The notes beneath the pieces were generated by a model, which made no database searches, was not told the DNA's origin, and saw only the letters and a list, made by a program, of their open reading frames with translations. Below are positions 35,046 through 48,510 of a stretch of DNA of 64,000 bases, in pieces. The DNA lies in contig NC_134280.1 in assembly GCF_949628215.1 (NCBI RefSeq), positions 4,416,001 to 4,480,000 on the forward strand, read 5' to 3'. Both the position numbers and the translations under genes were made by a program. Position 1 is the stretch's first letter, and every line of letters begins with the position of its first letter. The DNA comes from Phalacrocorax aristotelis. Its lineage: Eukaryota > Chordata > Aves > Suliformes > Phalacrocoracidae.

Positions 35046-38000
35046 GCAAATATCAAGATACCCAAAGCACTGAAATGGCCCAGCCACAAGAAGAAAACTT
35101 GTGTAAAATGAGAAATTACTGCAAACCTGAGACGTAGCCATAACTTTTGTGAGTGTCGGGGCCTTAGGAAGGAGTGGGAGCCTCGTGGATGCTGTGTCCT
35201 GCTGTGCGACTCATCTTCAATGCCCTCTCAGAGGCTTGGAGGATCAAGCCAGGAAGCGGCCTCACTGGTCAGCAGGGTGGTAAGCATCTGCAGCAAGAGA
35301 GCATTTCACTGGAGGGTTCATCCAGGACACGAGACGTCCTAGAGTAAGAGAAGGAGTGATGCTGTGTCAAGAAGGGCGTGGAGGAAGAATGTCGCTGTGG
35401 GTCCATCAGCCCCACAGCAACAGGGAGCAGCCCTACCTCTCTATGGGACCCTCTTTCCCTTAGCACAGAGGCAGCAGCCACCACTCAACGAACACATGTA
35501 ACACAAGGACTTTGGTGCTTTGCTTTAGCCAGCAGATCCTTAGACATGACATCATCCAAAAGGATTTCAATGAGTAAACATTTCACCCTGCACATGGGCC
35601 AAACTGGTGAATTAATTCATTCATATACCCAGGAAATTATTTCTTCCAGCATAACTATGTTCCATTAAAAGCCCACCATTGCCACTGGATTTGGAGTCTG
35701 CCCTGTACTATCAGCCACGCGTGAGGTGGTCAGGGTCTCACAAGTGAGAACGCAGGAGACCAGAGAAAATTTTTTCCCCTCTTAAAAATCAGGAACACCG
35801 TGAGCTGAGGCATCACAAGCTGCCATGTGGGGAGCATCAGCACACCTCAGACTCAACCAGGAGTGCGCAATGGTGCTGAGCACTTAATTAAGGGTTCACA
35901 GCCATTTAGTCCGTAATTTCTCTGTTCTAGATTTTACGAGGCAGACACCAACCCCTTTGGCTCACAAATGTTTCTACCCAATCACGTGTTTACTGGAACC
36001 AGTAGTGGGTACCTGTGAAATACCCGAACGCAGTGACAGGCTCTGCAGCTTCTCCTTTCCCCATCTACCTTCTCATATATTCCCTTCTTACATCAAAACA
36101 CCTAGTACTGTGACTTTCTATCTGCCTGTGTCCATTTCTCCTTTACACTTCAACGTTTTAATTAAAAAGCAATAAAACACTTTAATTTGAGGTTTGTACA
36201 TAAAAATACAAGTAAAAATGGCCTGAAGACTGGGCAAATACTATTGAAATCTGAGCTGAAAGGCAGTTAGAGTAACTTTAACCACCTGAGAAATGCAATA
36301 ATCACCCTGAAATGCACAGCCTGGAGTGTTTTATTGCCATTATAAACTGCAATTTATACATTAAAATAAGGAAAACAGTCAGACCCATCCATTTATGAGC
36401 TATAATAAATATGGTCATGACATCACTGACAACCAGTCACAAACTTCCAAACACATCCAGAGCTCTAAAGCAATTTCACGATTACCTTTTAAATCTGTTT
36501 TCTATAAGCACATGTGTATTTCTTGGGTGTGCACGCAGCCACAGGCCTGAATCAGCAGCAGCGTCTTCATGGGTGCGAAGGTCTCCTGCGATCTGCAAGC
36601 TCGCGGCCTAGCTTTGTCTTTCATGTCTCCTGCGCCCGTCCAGCCCCTCACTACACTCACCATCCTCTACCTTCACCGTGACACCCGTGCAATAAAAACC
36701 AAAGCAAAATATCTGATTATCGTTAGAGAATAATTCTCTTTTTATTATTTTTTTCTGCAACTCATCACCTTAACAGAATCTGGGAGAAATGCTGCTTTGG
36801 GGAAACTTCTAAAACAGCCATTATGACTCTCAAAATCCTCCTGTTTGAGGAACAAGCATTCCTCAACTATTTATGCTGAGTGGTTGCACTCCAGGAGAGT
36901 TAGCCATTGCATGCAGCCTTGAATACAGCTGCTCAATCGCTTTTGCTAGATTCCTCCTTCAAACGCAGTCCCAACATTTGTTGTTTCCACTGTTGCAAGT
37001 TTCCTGGGGGAGGAGAGTTTCTAAAATGAATAAATCGTACCTCAGGGAACGGCTCTTCTCCAAGAACAAACTAACAGGATAAGCCTATAATAGAAATATA
37101 AATCAACCACAGATATTTTTTTTTTTTTTGAGACTGTTTTTCTCTCAGAACTAGGCATGAAAAAATTTCCTTCTCTACTGCTCAACCCTTTTCTGATGAA
37201 ACCTGTCCTGATCCCTCTGCCTCTCAGCTGCCAACACATTCGTCACATGCACTGTGGCTTCGTCAGGATCAAAGATCTTTGACTTCATCCTCAGACTCCG
37301 ATAACCTGGAGCTAAGCTGGAGAAGACGAGCTGCAGTAGCAGTTGCATGGGCCTGATCCAGCAGTGGCTGCCAAACATGAGGGCCCCCTGCAAAGAGGAC
37401 AACAGCTGAAGACGTTCAGATCAGAGGGAACTCATTGTGCTAAAGCCAAGAGGAGCTCGGAGTCTCAGGGCGAGGAGCAGCCATCAATTTGGTGTCCTGC
37501 TATGTGCAAGACAAGCTAGAGCAAAGCACTGCGGTGACCTGTCTGATTCACCATCGCAAGCAAAGGCTAAGTACCAAGTGAGGTAAGGAAGGAGCACATG
37601 TCGTGCTGGAGAAGACACAGCCTTTGATGTGCCTAGTTAAACACAAGGTCATGTGAGATTTAACAGTACTGACCCTGTTATTTTACATTTTATCCCTCCC
37701 ACTCAATGCATCCTATTCCCCTTCTGTTCCTATTTCCGTAACGCAGTGGTGACTGCTTTTCATCTCCCCACATTTTCTCTTAAATCAGCCCAACTTCCCT
37801 GCAGAAGGTATTCCTGAATTTCATTCTGCTCAGAAGGACGTCATCTCACCAGGGACTGCTCTTTCAATCCTCCACCTTCCCTTGGCAGGCATCAATCTCA
37901 GCCCTTGGCGGAAACTTCTGGCACAAAAGCACCAGCAAACAGACACTGGTCAAGCAGACAAAGAGAGTTAATAAAACACTGCAAGTACCTTGTGGCCAGC

Positions 38001-38139
38001 AAGGTGGGATAGCACGGGCAGTGCGATAGGAGAACCGCAGTCAGATAAGATAAAACCCTTTCACAGGCCTTTACAGAGATTTCCTCTGAAGACACACCAT
38101 GGTTATTTGCACACAGAAGGATCTTAGCAGTTGCCAAGA
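35046..38139. other. Noncoding stretch, no gene seen
   Basis: A GC-richer patch at 35150-35520 gives overlapping frames on both strands. A run of 14 T lies near 37110. No domain or repeat family is recognised. Confidence 0.55.
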
Positions 38140-38235
38140 CTCAAGATATTTGTCTTTACAACGCTCCTCTGAAGTAGATGAAAAGAGTACTATTTTTACC
38201 ACTTTGAGGAAGTAAAAACTGAAAAACAAGTACAT
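38140..38235 (-). repeat. MIR-like SINE remnant
   Basis: TTTACAACGCTCCTCTGAAG, then TAGATGAAAAGAGTACTATT and TTTACCACTTTGAGGAAG, then AAAACTGAAAA. This follows the reverse-complement 3' part of MIR: CAACxCTxTGAGGTAGGTA, TATTATTxCCATTTTACAG, ATGAGGAAACTGA. Old and diverged. Confidence 0.5.
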
Positions 38236-38245
38236 TGTGTGGTTT

Positions 38246-38274
38246 TTTTCCATGGTTGTAGAAACCATGGAAAA
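38246..38274. repeat. Perfect 12-bp inverted repeat with 5-nt loop
   Basis: TTTTCCATGGTT and AACCATGGAAAA flank GTAGA. It is followed by two further AAxAATGGCAA/ACTATGGCAA near-copies. This is the second tight perfect hairpin in the window. Confidence 0.9.
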
Positions 38275-39839
38275 CAATGGCAACTATGGCAAACAATTTT
38301 CAGGTGACTTACTCTATTCTATACTGCCTATGTTTATACTTCAGAGCAGTCCATTAACAGCAAGGTATACTTTTGGTCTTCTTTCTCTCTTCCTCTTTCA
38401 AAGCAATACGGATGCATTTTTTTTTTGTTCTTGAGCACAGAATGCTTGTTAATACCTGAAATGCAAGAACCAAGACCTTCACCTTGGAGGCTCGAAAGAA
38501 AAAAAGCACAGAGGTCCTAAACTTGAGTCAGTATTTTAAAGTAAGCCAGTAGAAAGAATGCAGTCCAGATCTAACACGTTTCTAGCTTTCAATATATCAC
38601 ATTATTCTCATTGTAGCAACTAGAAAGGAAATAAAAAGCTGTTATGCTTCATCCGTTACAATGAAGTCACACTTCAGACGAAGATGAAATCAACTACCTA
38701 CATAAGAAGAAATCTCCTGGATCAACCAACAGATAGTAGGAAAGGTTATTTGTCTTCACCACTGGAATATCACCTCTTCCGTTCAGCCAGGTTCACCCAA
38801 GTAGCTGAGCCAAAGAATGGTATGACTTCTGCCTCTGTGACTTCACCTGCCCACCAGCACAGGACACGGGCTCTCTTGTTGATGTTTGCAACTTTATATT
38901 ACCTAGAGCATCGTTGGCAGATGTGCCATTCCATTCCACTAACGTTTTGCTTTCAATCAAGGAAGTCACCAGCCAGTTCTTCTCCTGTGTTAGGAAGCTC
39001 CTGTTAGAAAAAAAAAACATGAGAGGAAGGGGATAAAATTGCTCCTTTTTTCAAAATGCAATTCTTGCTGCAGCACATACAGAGAGACACATTTCTCCGG
39101 TACCATCCTACAGTGCATCAGGTCAGTAATATCCCACGAAAGCCCTCATAGTTTGACAGCAAGGATGGTGGCAGGCCTAAAGTTTTGTTAGAAAAATTAT
39201 TTTCTTGAACACAGAGGAGGCCTGGGACAGGTCCATCGGGAGGGTCACAGCAAAACAACGGTCAGCACAGGAAGATCGCTAGATGTTGACCTCTTCAAAA
39301 CTCTTCATGGCACTGACTTCCACCAGTTGGGTAAAAGTAGGCCAGGCACTAAAGAAGCTTTTTCTTTCCTTTTGAATGTATGTTAATGTTCAAAAAAGGG
39401 TTTGTTCCGAATAACTTCAGTGGATTTGGGTGACACGCTGCTGTTGGGGGAAAGGAGAGAGAAGCAAGTAGCTAAAAATAATCAACATTGGTGGTTAGTA
39501 AAATGCTACTGGGAAGACACTGAGAAGAAAGAAAGATGGACACTATTTCTCACTCAAGATAAATATCTCTCCAACCTTCATCATGCAACAAAGACAGGAA
39601 TGAAATGCATTTTTTAAATGTAAGCAAGTTAATATATCTTCTTATGTTCATAACTAAGCAAAGGCAGTTGGGAACCGGGCAGGGGAAGCGCTGCTCTTAA
39701 TCTGGCATAACGCATGCATACATACACACGGACACACACCTACACCCAAAGCTTCTCAACTTTGTGTTCGTGATCTCAGTGCTCAGAGTGAAAAAAAGTT
39801 ACTTTGATAGTCTGAATTTTAAGAAAATTTGTAATCCAA
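38275..39839. other. Noncoding stretch, no gene seen
   Basis: Ordinary sequence. The 107-codon plus frame at 38684-39007 overlaps a minus frame and has no motif. A CA-rich patch lies at 39710-39750. Confidence 0.6.
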
Positions 39840-41000
39840 ATTCAGAATTTTGAGAGTGGTTATAAGAATAGGTGTGTGCATGTGTCTATCAAGTATATAT
39901 GTCCTTCCAGGAAAATAAATCTTGTTTTATAAACTGGAAACTTAAATTTATGGGCTTCTAAGCATCAGCACATACATATTTTTCCACTGATACAGAACAG
40001 TTTCTCACTTGCATCAGAAAATCATTTCTACATTAAAAATAAACCCTCTTTAGTGCTCTTTGTTAGTATTTTTAATAATTTAAAATGTTTATCAGTTTCA
40101 TGTATCCTAGGTATCTAATTATTTGCAGACTTTCACTTACACATTGCTAATGGGACAAGCATCTTCTTGCCTCATTTGTTTTTATTTGGGAAAAGTGTTA
40201 AGTTACAACAAATGCAGTGTGTGATCTAAAATTCAGAATATTTGACCATTTCATGATAGCCAACCGATAAGCAGGTATTATTCTCTCTCAAAACATTGAG
40301 ACACTGTTCCTCTCGATATTTGATATATGTTATTTGCTATTTGAACCCAATGTTCCATCACTGTAGTGCTCTTGTTCTTTGATTAGATGGCCTAACCTAT
40401 ATAAGCAGGTGGCTACTCTCATTAATTTGCTTTGGCTTTGCTTTTCTCTGAGGGATACTGGAAATACTTTAGTTGGTGCAAATGATAGGCTATGAGAGGG
40501 TGGAAATCAGGCCAGCAGAATGATAAGGAATTTAAAGCTTTTCTTCTGCACAGGAGCAAACACTGTGTATGCCTTAATCTATGGAGCAACAGGTTAATAT
40601 ATCTAGCCTTTTTCTTAATAACCGGGGAAATAAAACAATGAAAGCAAAATGTGTTTTTAACTCTGAATTCATGATCCTCTTTCTGAGATCTTTAGTGAAA
40701 ATGAATCTGTACAATTGTAAACCAAGCCCTAATCTTCCAAGGACATATTTATATGCTTAGCTGTACCCTAGCTGAGCAGCACCGTTTTCATCGATAGGAT
40801 TCATCATGGGACTACTTAGAGACGTTAACACTAATTAAACACAAGCATAAAACTCTTTGCAGGATTGAGACCTAAACGACTTCAATTTCCACTAAAACTT
40901 ATTTTCATTTCATAATTAAAGCAAATTTTTGCTACTGGCACGGTATCTGATCTCCACTTAAAGGTATGGAGATAAAACTCTGTTAGGGCAAGTGCCTTTC
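39840..41000. promoter_or_regulatory. Cluster of conserved-looking noncoding blocks
   Basis: An unusually long AT-rich stretch of high complexity with almost no frame over 60 codons and no repeats. It contains ATTA, TAATTA and CATTAATTTGC homeodomain cores, CTTTGTT/CTTTGAT SOX/TCF-like words (CTTTGATTAGATGG near 40376) and ACACTAATTAAACAC near 40830. The near absence of indel-prone tracts is typical of constrained DNA. The conservation call is by eye only. Confidence 0.38.
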
Positions 41001-42310
41001 AGAAAGCCAACGAGAACATTGAAAATATCTGCATTTGAATGTCTAGATAAGATTTGGTCTCCGAGTTGTTCTTATTTTTAATTCTTTGCCACACTTCATT
41101 ATGACCATGACTCTACTACTAGCACTATACCTAGTCTGACTATCATTTGTATTGGTCTGCCAGCAACCTATTATATCCATTTCAGTGCTGTGAAGGTACC
41201 ATTTGGACCTGCGTCCTTGCATAGCAATAGATTTTTTAGTGTACTGCATGTTTCCCCTATTCTTGTTCCCCCAGGACCCTGCCCAAAACATGATCTGTCA
41301 CTCCACACTAAACCCTGGTGGGTTTGGGACATTCTGTCGTGCTTCAGAGAGCCCAACTCATCCACCTGATCCCCACAGCCGCGTGGGCTCACTGCCACCT
41401 TTACAGCACCCGATAAAGACACGTGCGTATTAAAGCCTACCAACCACCAAAAACCTGAACATTCCAGTCAATGTAAGTTCTCTTTTCCTAACCAAAAGTT
41501 ACCTTGCGATACTGCTAACTTCTAATAATTAACATCTCTACAAAAGCAGACAATATTATTATCTGTTGAAGCAAAGTTGGGATCTGCTGTCCACCACATA
41601 CATTTGATCACAGCAGACCCAGAGCCTGTTCTGGAAGGTTACCAGGTTTAGGCCATCACCTGAAACTGCTGAAACGCCACCCCCACCCCCCCCAGAAAAA
41701 AAAAAGATATAAAAGGAGTCAATATTAGAGGTACACCATGGAGCCTCCCTTAAAGAAAAAAATTCTATATGAGGATGTTAATGAGTCCAGGCATTGTGCC
41801 TTTTCTGAGGTCAAAATCATGTTCCTCCCAAGTTTGAAAAGTGAATATTGGACTCACGATCAGTCTTTTGTGGTTTAAAATCCAAGAATCACTTAGCCAG
41901 CTATTTCCCCAGCACTGTCAACCACAGCAGAGAAACACATCTTAAGACTGAGGCAATTATACTACTAACAACATTAATGTGGGTTTGGTTTAGGGTTGTT
42001 TTTCTTTTTTGGGGGGGTGGGGGTGGGGGACAGGGAGAACTAATAATCCCCTTACTAAAAACATACTGCAGGGTTCAACAGCAAAAGCCCTTCTGAGATT
42101 ATAACATCTTTCAGGTCATTAGTGTAAACAACTTTATTTTTAATATATTTTTTTTTTTTCCTCAGAATGCATGCACTTTAAACTTCTCGTGGGCCTTTTC
42201 CAAGTACTTTTCTAAAATGACATCAGAAAGCCAAGGCCAAAAACTTAATACATCTGCTAGGACCCAACATAATCATATCACGATTTATATTGACAGAACG
42301 GCTACATAGT
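41001..42310. other. Noncoding stretch with C- and G-rich runs
   Basis: A C-rich then A-rich tract lies at 41679-41705. A TTTTTTGGGGGGG tract with GGTGGGGG continuation lies at 42005-42029, and a T-run near 42150. Short frames only. Confidence 0.6.
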
Positions 42311-42490
42311 CTAACCATAGCCATGGCTGCGGGTGCCGTGGTGAGCTTGTGATCTGGAGCGAGACTGGGGAGCCCAGAGGGGCAGCACAGCTCTAAGGGT
42401 GGCCAACATGGGCTTGAACCTTGCTGCCATCACAGCCCCACCACCGCCGGGCTCGGCACGGGAACGGCGAGGAGCTGAGCGCAGGCTATT
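42311..42490. other. Local CpG-rich segment
   Basis: About ten CpGs in 160 bases, concentrated in CCACCGCCGGGCTCGGCACG and GGAACGGCGAGG near 42440-42475. A minus-strand frame of 95 codons starts nearby without recognisable similarity. Confidence 0.35.
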
Positions 42491-44380
42491 TCTGATTTGA
42501 ATGCTATTTGTACTACTGGAGTCCTATTTTGAGTAGTTTGGAGTTCTATTTTGAGATTTTTGAATACTCTTTTGACTCTACTGTACATATAACCCGGGAA
42601 TATCAGGAAATACAACATTAACCAAAATATCCCTTCAAAGAGGGGGGTTTTGGCCTCCTTTCTGAAGCTGGATTGAGACAATGGCAGGACTCCACCTGCC
42701 ATACCCTTCCACAGCACACCCCGTTACCTCTGCGGCACTGCCAGCTTGGGGCTCTGAAGCCTTGAGGCAGCCCTCAAAATATGAGATTTGCTAAAAAATA
42801 TTTTTTTTTTTAATCAAAAGTAATTGAGAGAGTGGGAATGTTTTGCTTGTTCTTCATTACAATTGTGCTTCATATATTTCTTTAAATCTCTCCACATGAG
42901 GAATCCACGAGGAGAAATAAATTTTTATATTTTAAAAATGAGGAGAGCTGAAAATTTCATGCCGCTGAGGTTTGAAGGAAAAGAGGAGCATCTCTGTATT
43001 TACTGAAATTGACAACTTCTTCTTCCTGGGAATGCCTGAAAAGAAGGGAAGTCCAGCAGGACCTTTCAACCTAGGTGCAGGAGAAGGGATGCAGACTGCC
43101 CATCGTGCCTGCATTTTAACTTTCCAAGGCATAATCACACATTAACTTTCTGCAGTAATAAAAGGTAGAGCACAGCACCCATTTCCTTTTCTTTGTGCTT
43201 AATATTTCCCTATCCTTGGAAGCCTACTCTGACTTCACAGCCCTCCAACGGCAAACTATAGTGCCTGCTTTGTGTTTCCAAAAAGGAAATTGTTTTCCCA
43301 AAAAATGTAAGCTGCAAGCAAGAGGCTCCAAACAACATTCTTATAGTAACACACGCAGTAGCACATTTCAAGCCAACTAAACTTACTGAGCCCTCCTCTA
43401 TGTTTACAGCATGCTTCAAATAGTTTTCTAAGAGCCCAGAAAGTAAGCAGCAAGCATGGTTGATTTATTGAATATTTACCCTTTGAAATTTTAGAGTTAA
43501 TGGCTATATTTTATGTCATTGATAGACCATCTATTAATAGATGAAATTACCAATATTAAGGCAAAAGGGGTGTAAAAATAAAATCTATTCACTGACAAAA
43601 TAAAAGCAAATATGGAAGTCCTTCTGCTAATTCTAAGCTAATTCTTTTCTCTAAAAGATTTTAAAAATAAGTGTCCAAAACTTTCTTAAAGATGTCAATA
43701 GAGTAAGTCAAAACTCCTTGTTCCGCTCCTGGCCAGCACAGGATGTCTTTGAGTTGGTACCTCATAACACCTTGCTCATGTTCTCCCTCTTGAGCTATCA
43801 GAAAGCCAGCAAACAGGAATGCCAACCTGCACATCCCTGCGGGTGCCTGCCTTGGGCTGAACGCCTCGGAGACCAGCACTGTCATGCACAGCTCGCTCCT
43901 GCGTCCCCAGCTGCTCACGTATCACAGTACATGTGCTCCGGGGGCAGCACATTTGGTGGCAACGTACGACACCATAACGTGGAACATTCAGCCTTTGGTC
44001 TTGCTGGTGTCCAGGAGCCCTGCTCTCGGCCTGAACCTGGCAACCTAGATGCCTTCATGAAATGAAGGGAAGCTATTTTAAAATCTATTTGTATACTTAC
44101 AAAATAAACATAAAAAGATGACAGAACTGAGGAATAACATGCTTTACCACATCAAGCTTCCAAGTAATGGCCATGTTTTCACCAAGCACCCACATATTGG
44201 CCGTAGCCTCGGCAGCAAGGTAGCACCTTAAGGAAGCTGTGCCTTGTCAATCGTGTAAGAGTTGGTCAAGTTTGATTGCTCAGGGTTGTTTTGGCAAACC
44301 AAGATAAAGCAAGAAACGGAAGATATGTGCATACCGCATGCTGCTGAAGTTTTCTAAAGTCTTAGGGGAGTCTTCCCACC
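42491..44380. other. Noncoding stretch, no gene seen
   Basis: Frames at 43661-43918 (minus) and 43718-44065 (plus, 115 codons) overlap on opposite strands in a GC-richer patch and have no domains. The rest is AT-rich. Confidence 0.58.
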
Positions 44381-46684
44381 TATGAGTCTCCACATTTTTT
44401 CAGCGCATTTTCGGTCCATCCAGAGTTAGATAAAATACTATATATAGCTACTCTAATTAGTGGACGTACAAAACTATCATGAAATAGCTTCAAAATAAAA
44501 TATACTTTTAAAATTAAACAATCATATTTTCCATTTTTTATATCAAAATAACCATTCCATTTCCATGATGGCTGTCAAACAGAAAGATGAGGAGAGCAAC
44601 AATAATACATTTGGAAAGGAAGTTATTTTTGGAAGATAATTTTTACTTAGGGAAGGAGAAAAAAGTCCAACTGAAGTAAACAATTTAGTTCATAATCATC
44701 AACACAGGGACACTTTGCACAGACATTTCCTTTCACAGGTCACTACATTCACTGGATTAGAATTGGTTAGAAGGCTTTGGACTGAAAACAGTAAATGACA
44801 AAAAACTACTGGCAAAAGTAGCCCATGAAGAAAAATACAGCCAGCTGAGACAAAAATTAGATTGCATTATGCTGAACCCACTCCTACCTGTCCCATAATT
44901 CAAGGCCCAGTTTGCATATGCACAGCTAGCTCTGATAAAGCATAAGGTTTATTAAAGATTTCAGCTGCTGGGAAATGATTTCGCTTGTGGAATTTATACA
45001 AGGGGAGGGGGGCAAAAAAACCTAGACAGTGTTTGTTAGGTCAAAGTTTTTTTGTTTTCTGGGGTTTTTTTTAATCATCATCTGCATAGCTTTGACACTA
45101 GATAATACAGTGTAATGCATCAATACGCTATAGCAAATGTTCTCTGCTTTAAATATCACTCTCATTCATACTGTGATTCAATTTAAAGAATCATTCAAAG
45201 ATAAATCTAAATAAATAACAAGCTAGCTTTCAGGCAAACAAATGAATTTGCATTGTTTTATATTCATCATAAATATTTCACTTAATTACTGAGGTACTAT
45301 GTTCAGAAATACAAAACAACATTATAAATTTATTAGCACTGTCCCTGCTGATTTTACAGAAGTTCTGTGGAATGTAAAAGCCAAAAGTAGAAACAGGCTC
45401 AAGAGCATAACCAAAAAAGCAGAGGCTGCATTCAACTGCTAAACTGGATTGACACTTTCTGGTTTGCTCTGTATATTTACCCCAACTAAAGCTTCCTGTC
45501 TTGAATCAGGTGTTATCCTATTTATTCTCAAAACCCAAGGTCAACTAAACCCTTTTCCTTCTGTTGACTTTCAAAACCTAAACATCTGAATCAGGCTAGT
45601 TCAAGTATTATCTTGAAAACTATCACAGGAGTTATTTTTCCCCTCATTGTAAAATTGTGAAAACGTAAAAGGATGTAACAGCATTTTTCAAAGGTTTAGC
45701 GAGGTCAGCTATGTGAAGAAAAAATAAAAAGTGCTACCAAAACATGAAAGCTACAGTACATAGCATTTATCATCAAAATTATTTAAGTTCTTTTAATGGC
45801 TCTAAAGGCTATGAAAAATATTTTTAAAATGTAAATAAGTGGGTCTTTTACAAGAAGCTATCCTTCTTTGTAAACCACAGTATCACTGGTGATTTATAAT
45901 TTTCAGAAAATCTTAATCCCACAGGAAACATATAAGAGTTCCTCTTTATTTTTAACCTAATGCTGGATCTAACATGGAATGCAGTTTTTATTATTAGCGA
46001 AAACGCTATTATTTTTATTTGCTTATAATAAATTTAGACAAAATCTGAAACAGTGCGAGTATGAAACCATTTTAAAAACAGATTATTTTTTTTTCCTTTA
46101 CATTTGAAACAACTTCAGATGTAAATAAAATTGTGGATATCACATTTCCCTAGGGATTAAGTACTCTTACTGTTCAAATGTCATTAATTACCCTTAATGC
46201 TGTTATGAACTATTTGGAGATTATCATTATTAAACTGTTAGAGTATTTCTTAATTCCTCACCAGAAAGCCACAGAGTAACTAGCTGAGCCTGTCCTCCCC
46301 CTCTTTTGTTGAAATAACAATAGCCTAGAGGAATTGTGTCTGAAAGAAAAAGTCAAGAAACAACAATAAAAAAATATTTGGTTTGACTAAATGAGCAGTA
46401 GAGAGAAGAGTTTGGGTTTTAAACCATATGCTGTTTCATAAGCGGAATATCTGGGTCTGACGCAGCCTGATTCAAAAGGCTGGGATTCTCCGAGTAACTG
46501 GGGAAGCAGCATAAATCCCTCTAACACAAGTATCTTATCTGCAGCACGCCTGTTGTGGCAATACTGGAAAATGTCTAATAAACCCCTCTCCCAAACGAGA
46601 GCGTCCCCTGATCATGGCGACAAAGGACAAGAAGGCAGAGAGACCCTGTTAGTGGCTGAATTTTAAAGCAGCTAATATAGACTC
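44381..46684. promoter_or_regulatory. Long conserved-looking AT-rich block
   Basis: Very few open frames over 60 codons and no recognised repeats across more than 2 kb. The strongest parts are 46130-46300 (ATGTCATTAATTACCCTTAA, ATTATCATTATTAAACTG) and 46420-46630. The latter keeps CpGs (AAGCGGAATATC, CTGACGCAGC, CTCCGAGTAAC, CATGGCGACAAAGG). Homeodomain and SOX-like cores are frequent. Enhancer function is inference. Confidence 0.38.
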
Positions 46685-46780
46685 AAAAGAAAAAAAAAGA
46701 AACAACACACACCAAACCCAAAACATAACTCCTCCCCTAAAACAAACAAACCAACCAACCAACCTTAAAAAAAAAAAAAA
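46685..46780 (+). repeat. A/C-rich low-complexity tract with (CCAA)n
   Basis: A-rich, then AACAACACACACCAAACCC. Four CCAA units follow at about 46749-46763, and then 14 A. Confidence 0.9.
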
Positions 46781-48059
46781 GCTCTGTGGTCCAAGCCTGC
46801 AGCATGAGTGACTGGTAAGGTCCTCACTGACACCTGAAAAGTTTAATTTTGGGGTCCTAAGGACGTTTCACTGCTGTAAAAAATATTCCCTAAAACAGAG
46901 CACGGATACTGTATATACTGGCCTTGGTATCAATATATTTCATCCTCCTTTTGCAAAATGTTAAACCAATGAGGATTTTAGCACGGTTGTTATTTAAATT
47001 GTGACACTTGGCCCTTTGAATCACCGTCGGGCTGGGAGGATGAGTTCGCTCCACCGCAGGGGCCACGTGCTCCTACTACAATTCAGATACTCATCTCCTC
47101 TTCCAAGATAAACCACAGTGCTTGGATTCGTATTTTGAATCTGTATTTTACCTTGTTACCATTATTCAACTTGTTTTTTTCATTCAAACGCATGCCGACA
47201 CTTTTACACGTGTATGTTGAAGAACTAAGGTGTTAAATTTGGCTACAGGTAAATTTGATGACTGTTCTCAAGCAGAAAAAAAGGCTGAACTGAAACTTTT
47301 TAATGACCACCTGGAAAGATGAGAGCAGATAAATTTTCAGCATTTACTCACTTCTGGTACTGAAAAACAAGCCACTTGTCAGCTTGAAGGCACATATTAA
47401 AACACACGCTCCCTTACCTTGTGCTTGCACGTTAGATTAGCTGCTCTGGGGTTTCCTGAGTGTTATTTTTTTAAGCAAAAGAATAAGGGGCTTCTCCAAA
47501 GGGACAAGGGGAGGACCTCAGGTGGTCCTGCTTTCTTGGTTTGCATTTCTAGCTCCCCTTTACCTCTGCTCTGGAGGAGTTCCCAACCTATGCCTGGAGC
47601 ACAGCAGGGTAAATTTAGTATTTTAATAAGACAGGAGAGTTGCAAGGTGAAGCTGCCAGCCACCAGCTTCGTGACTTACCCCCAAATCAGCCAGAAGGCT
47701 TATACTCTGGGAGCATCTTTGCTAATGGAGAGGGAGGGGGGCACCAGAAAAGGGATCGCTGAAAAGCTGCACAGGGTTTAGAGGTGGAGAAAGAGCCTCA
47801 GAAGGGCCATTGCAAGGAGTAACAGTAACGAGATGGTGTGGTCTGGGAAGGGAGAGGGGAACCAGCTTTTTTCTGTCCCTTTTCCACATCAGATCTACAC
47901 GTTGCAGAGGCCACGGCTCCCTCGCAGAGCTCTGCTGAAAGGTAAAACAGCGCTCGGGATCTGTTACGAGTTATTTCAGCGAGGAATGTCTGGGTTTTTT
48001 ATGGTTATTTTAATTGGTGACAGTACTCACTGCTTAACATACTCAATCTGGCACCGATG
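46781..48059. other. Noncoding stretch, no gene seen
   Basis: The plus-strand frame at 47419-47781 (120 codons) lies close to the one at 47833-48225 (130 codons). Neither has a domain, signal peptide or good exon borders. The lengths are within chance for GC-richer DNA. A conserved-looking patch may lie at 46900-47040. Confidence 0.5.
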
Positions 48060-48205
48060 TTCTCCCATGTCCTGCTCCATCCCGAACGCTCATCCTGTCT
48101 CACGGCTGCTTTCTCGCCCTCGTCAGAAGCTGCTGCCCCGTTGCTGTCCTTGCTCCGGCATTATCTGGTCTGGTCTGCGTAACGCCAACCCGGGGCGAGC
48201 ACTGG
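48060..48205. other. Local CpG-rich segment
   Basis: About 12 CpGs in 145 bases (ACCGATG, CCCGAACGC, CACGG, CTCGCCCTCGTC, CCCGTTG, CTCCGG, TGCGTAACGCC, CCCGGGGCGAGC). It lies within the 130-codon frame. It may be a small CpG island or a GC-rich patch. Confidence 0.35.
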
Positions 48206-48510
48206 CATACTTCACCAGAGATTAATACTTATGCTGCCTGTCCAGAGAGCATGGAAAGTTGATAAGTGCAACAAGCTTTAAAGCAAAACTGAATTCAAAC
48301 CCCTTTTTATTATTTCGTTCAGACCAGTAGCTAACAGTTCAGCCTGTTCTTTCGTGCATAACATAGATTTTGTATCAGTGAAAAAGCATAGCTGCCAGGC
48401 ACCTAGGTCTGACAAGGGAGACTATGCTATACACCTTGGCGCAGTATTTCTTCTAAGCATCTCAGAGAATTTTATTACCAATAGCGATCTTTAATTTGCA
48501 GTACTTCTAG

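Noticed and set aside
47419-48225. Two neighbouring plus-strand frames (120 and 130 codons) as a possible two-exon gene
   Set aside because: No usable donor/acceptor pair joins them, the peptides show no motif, and the GC-rich composition explains the openness.
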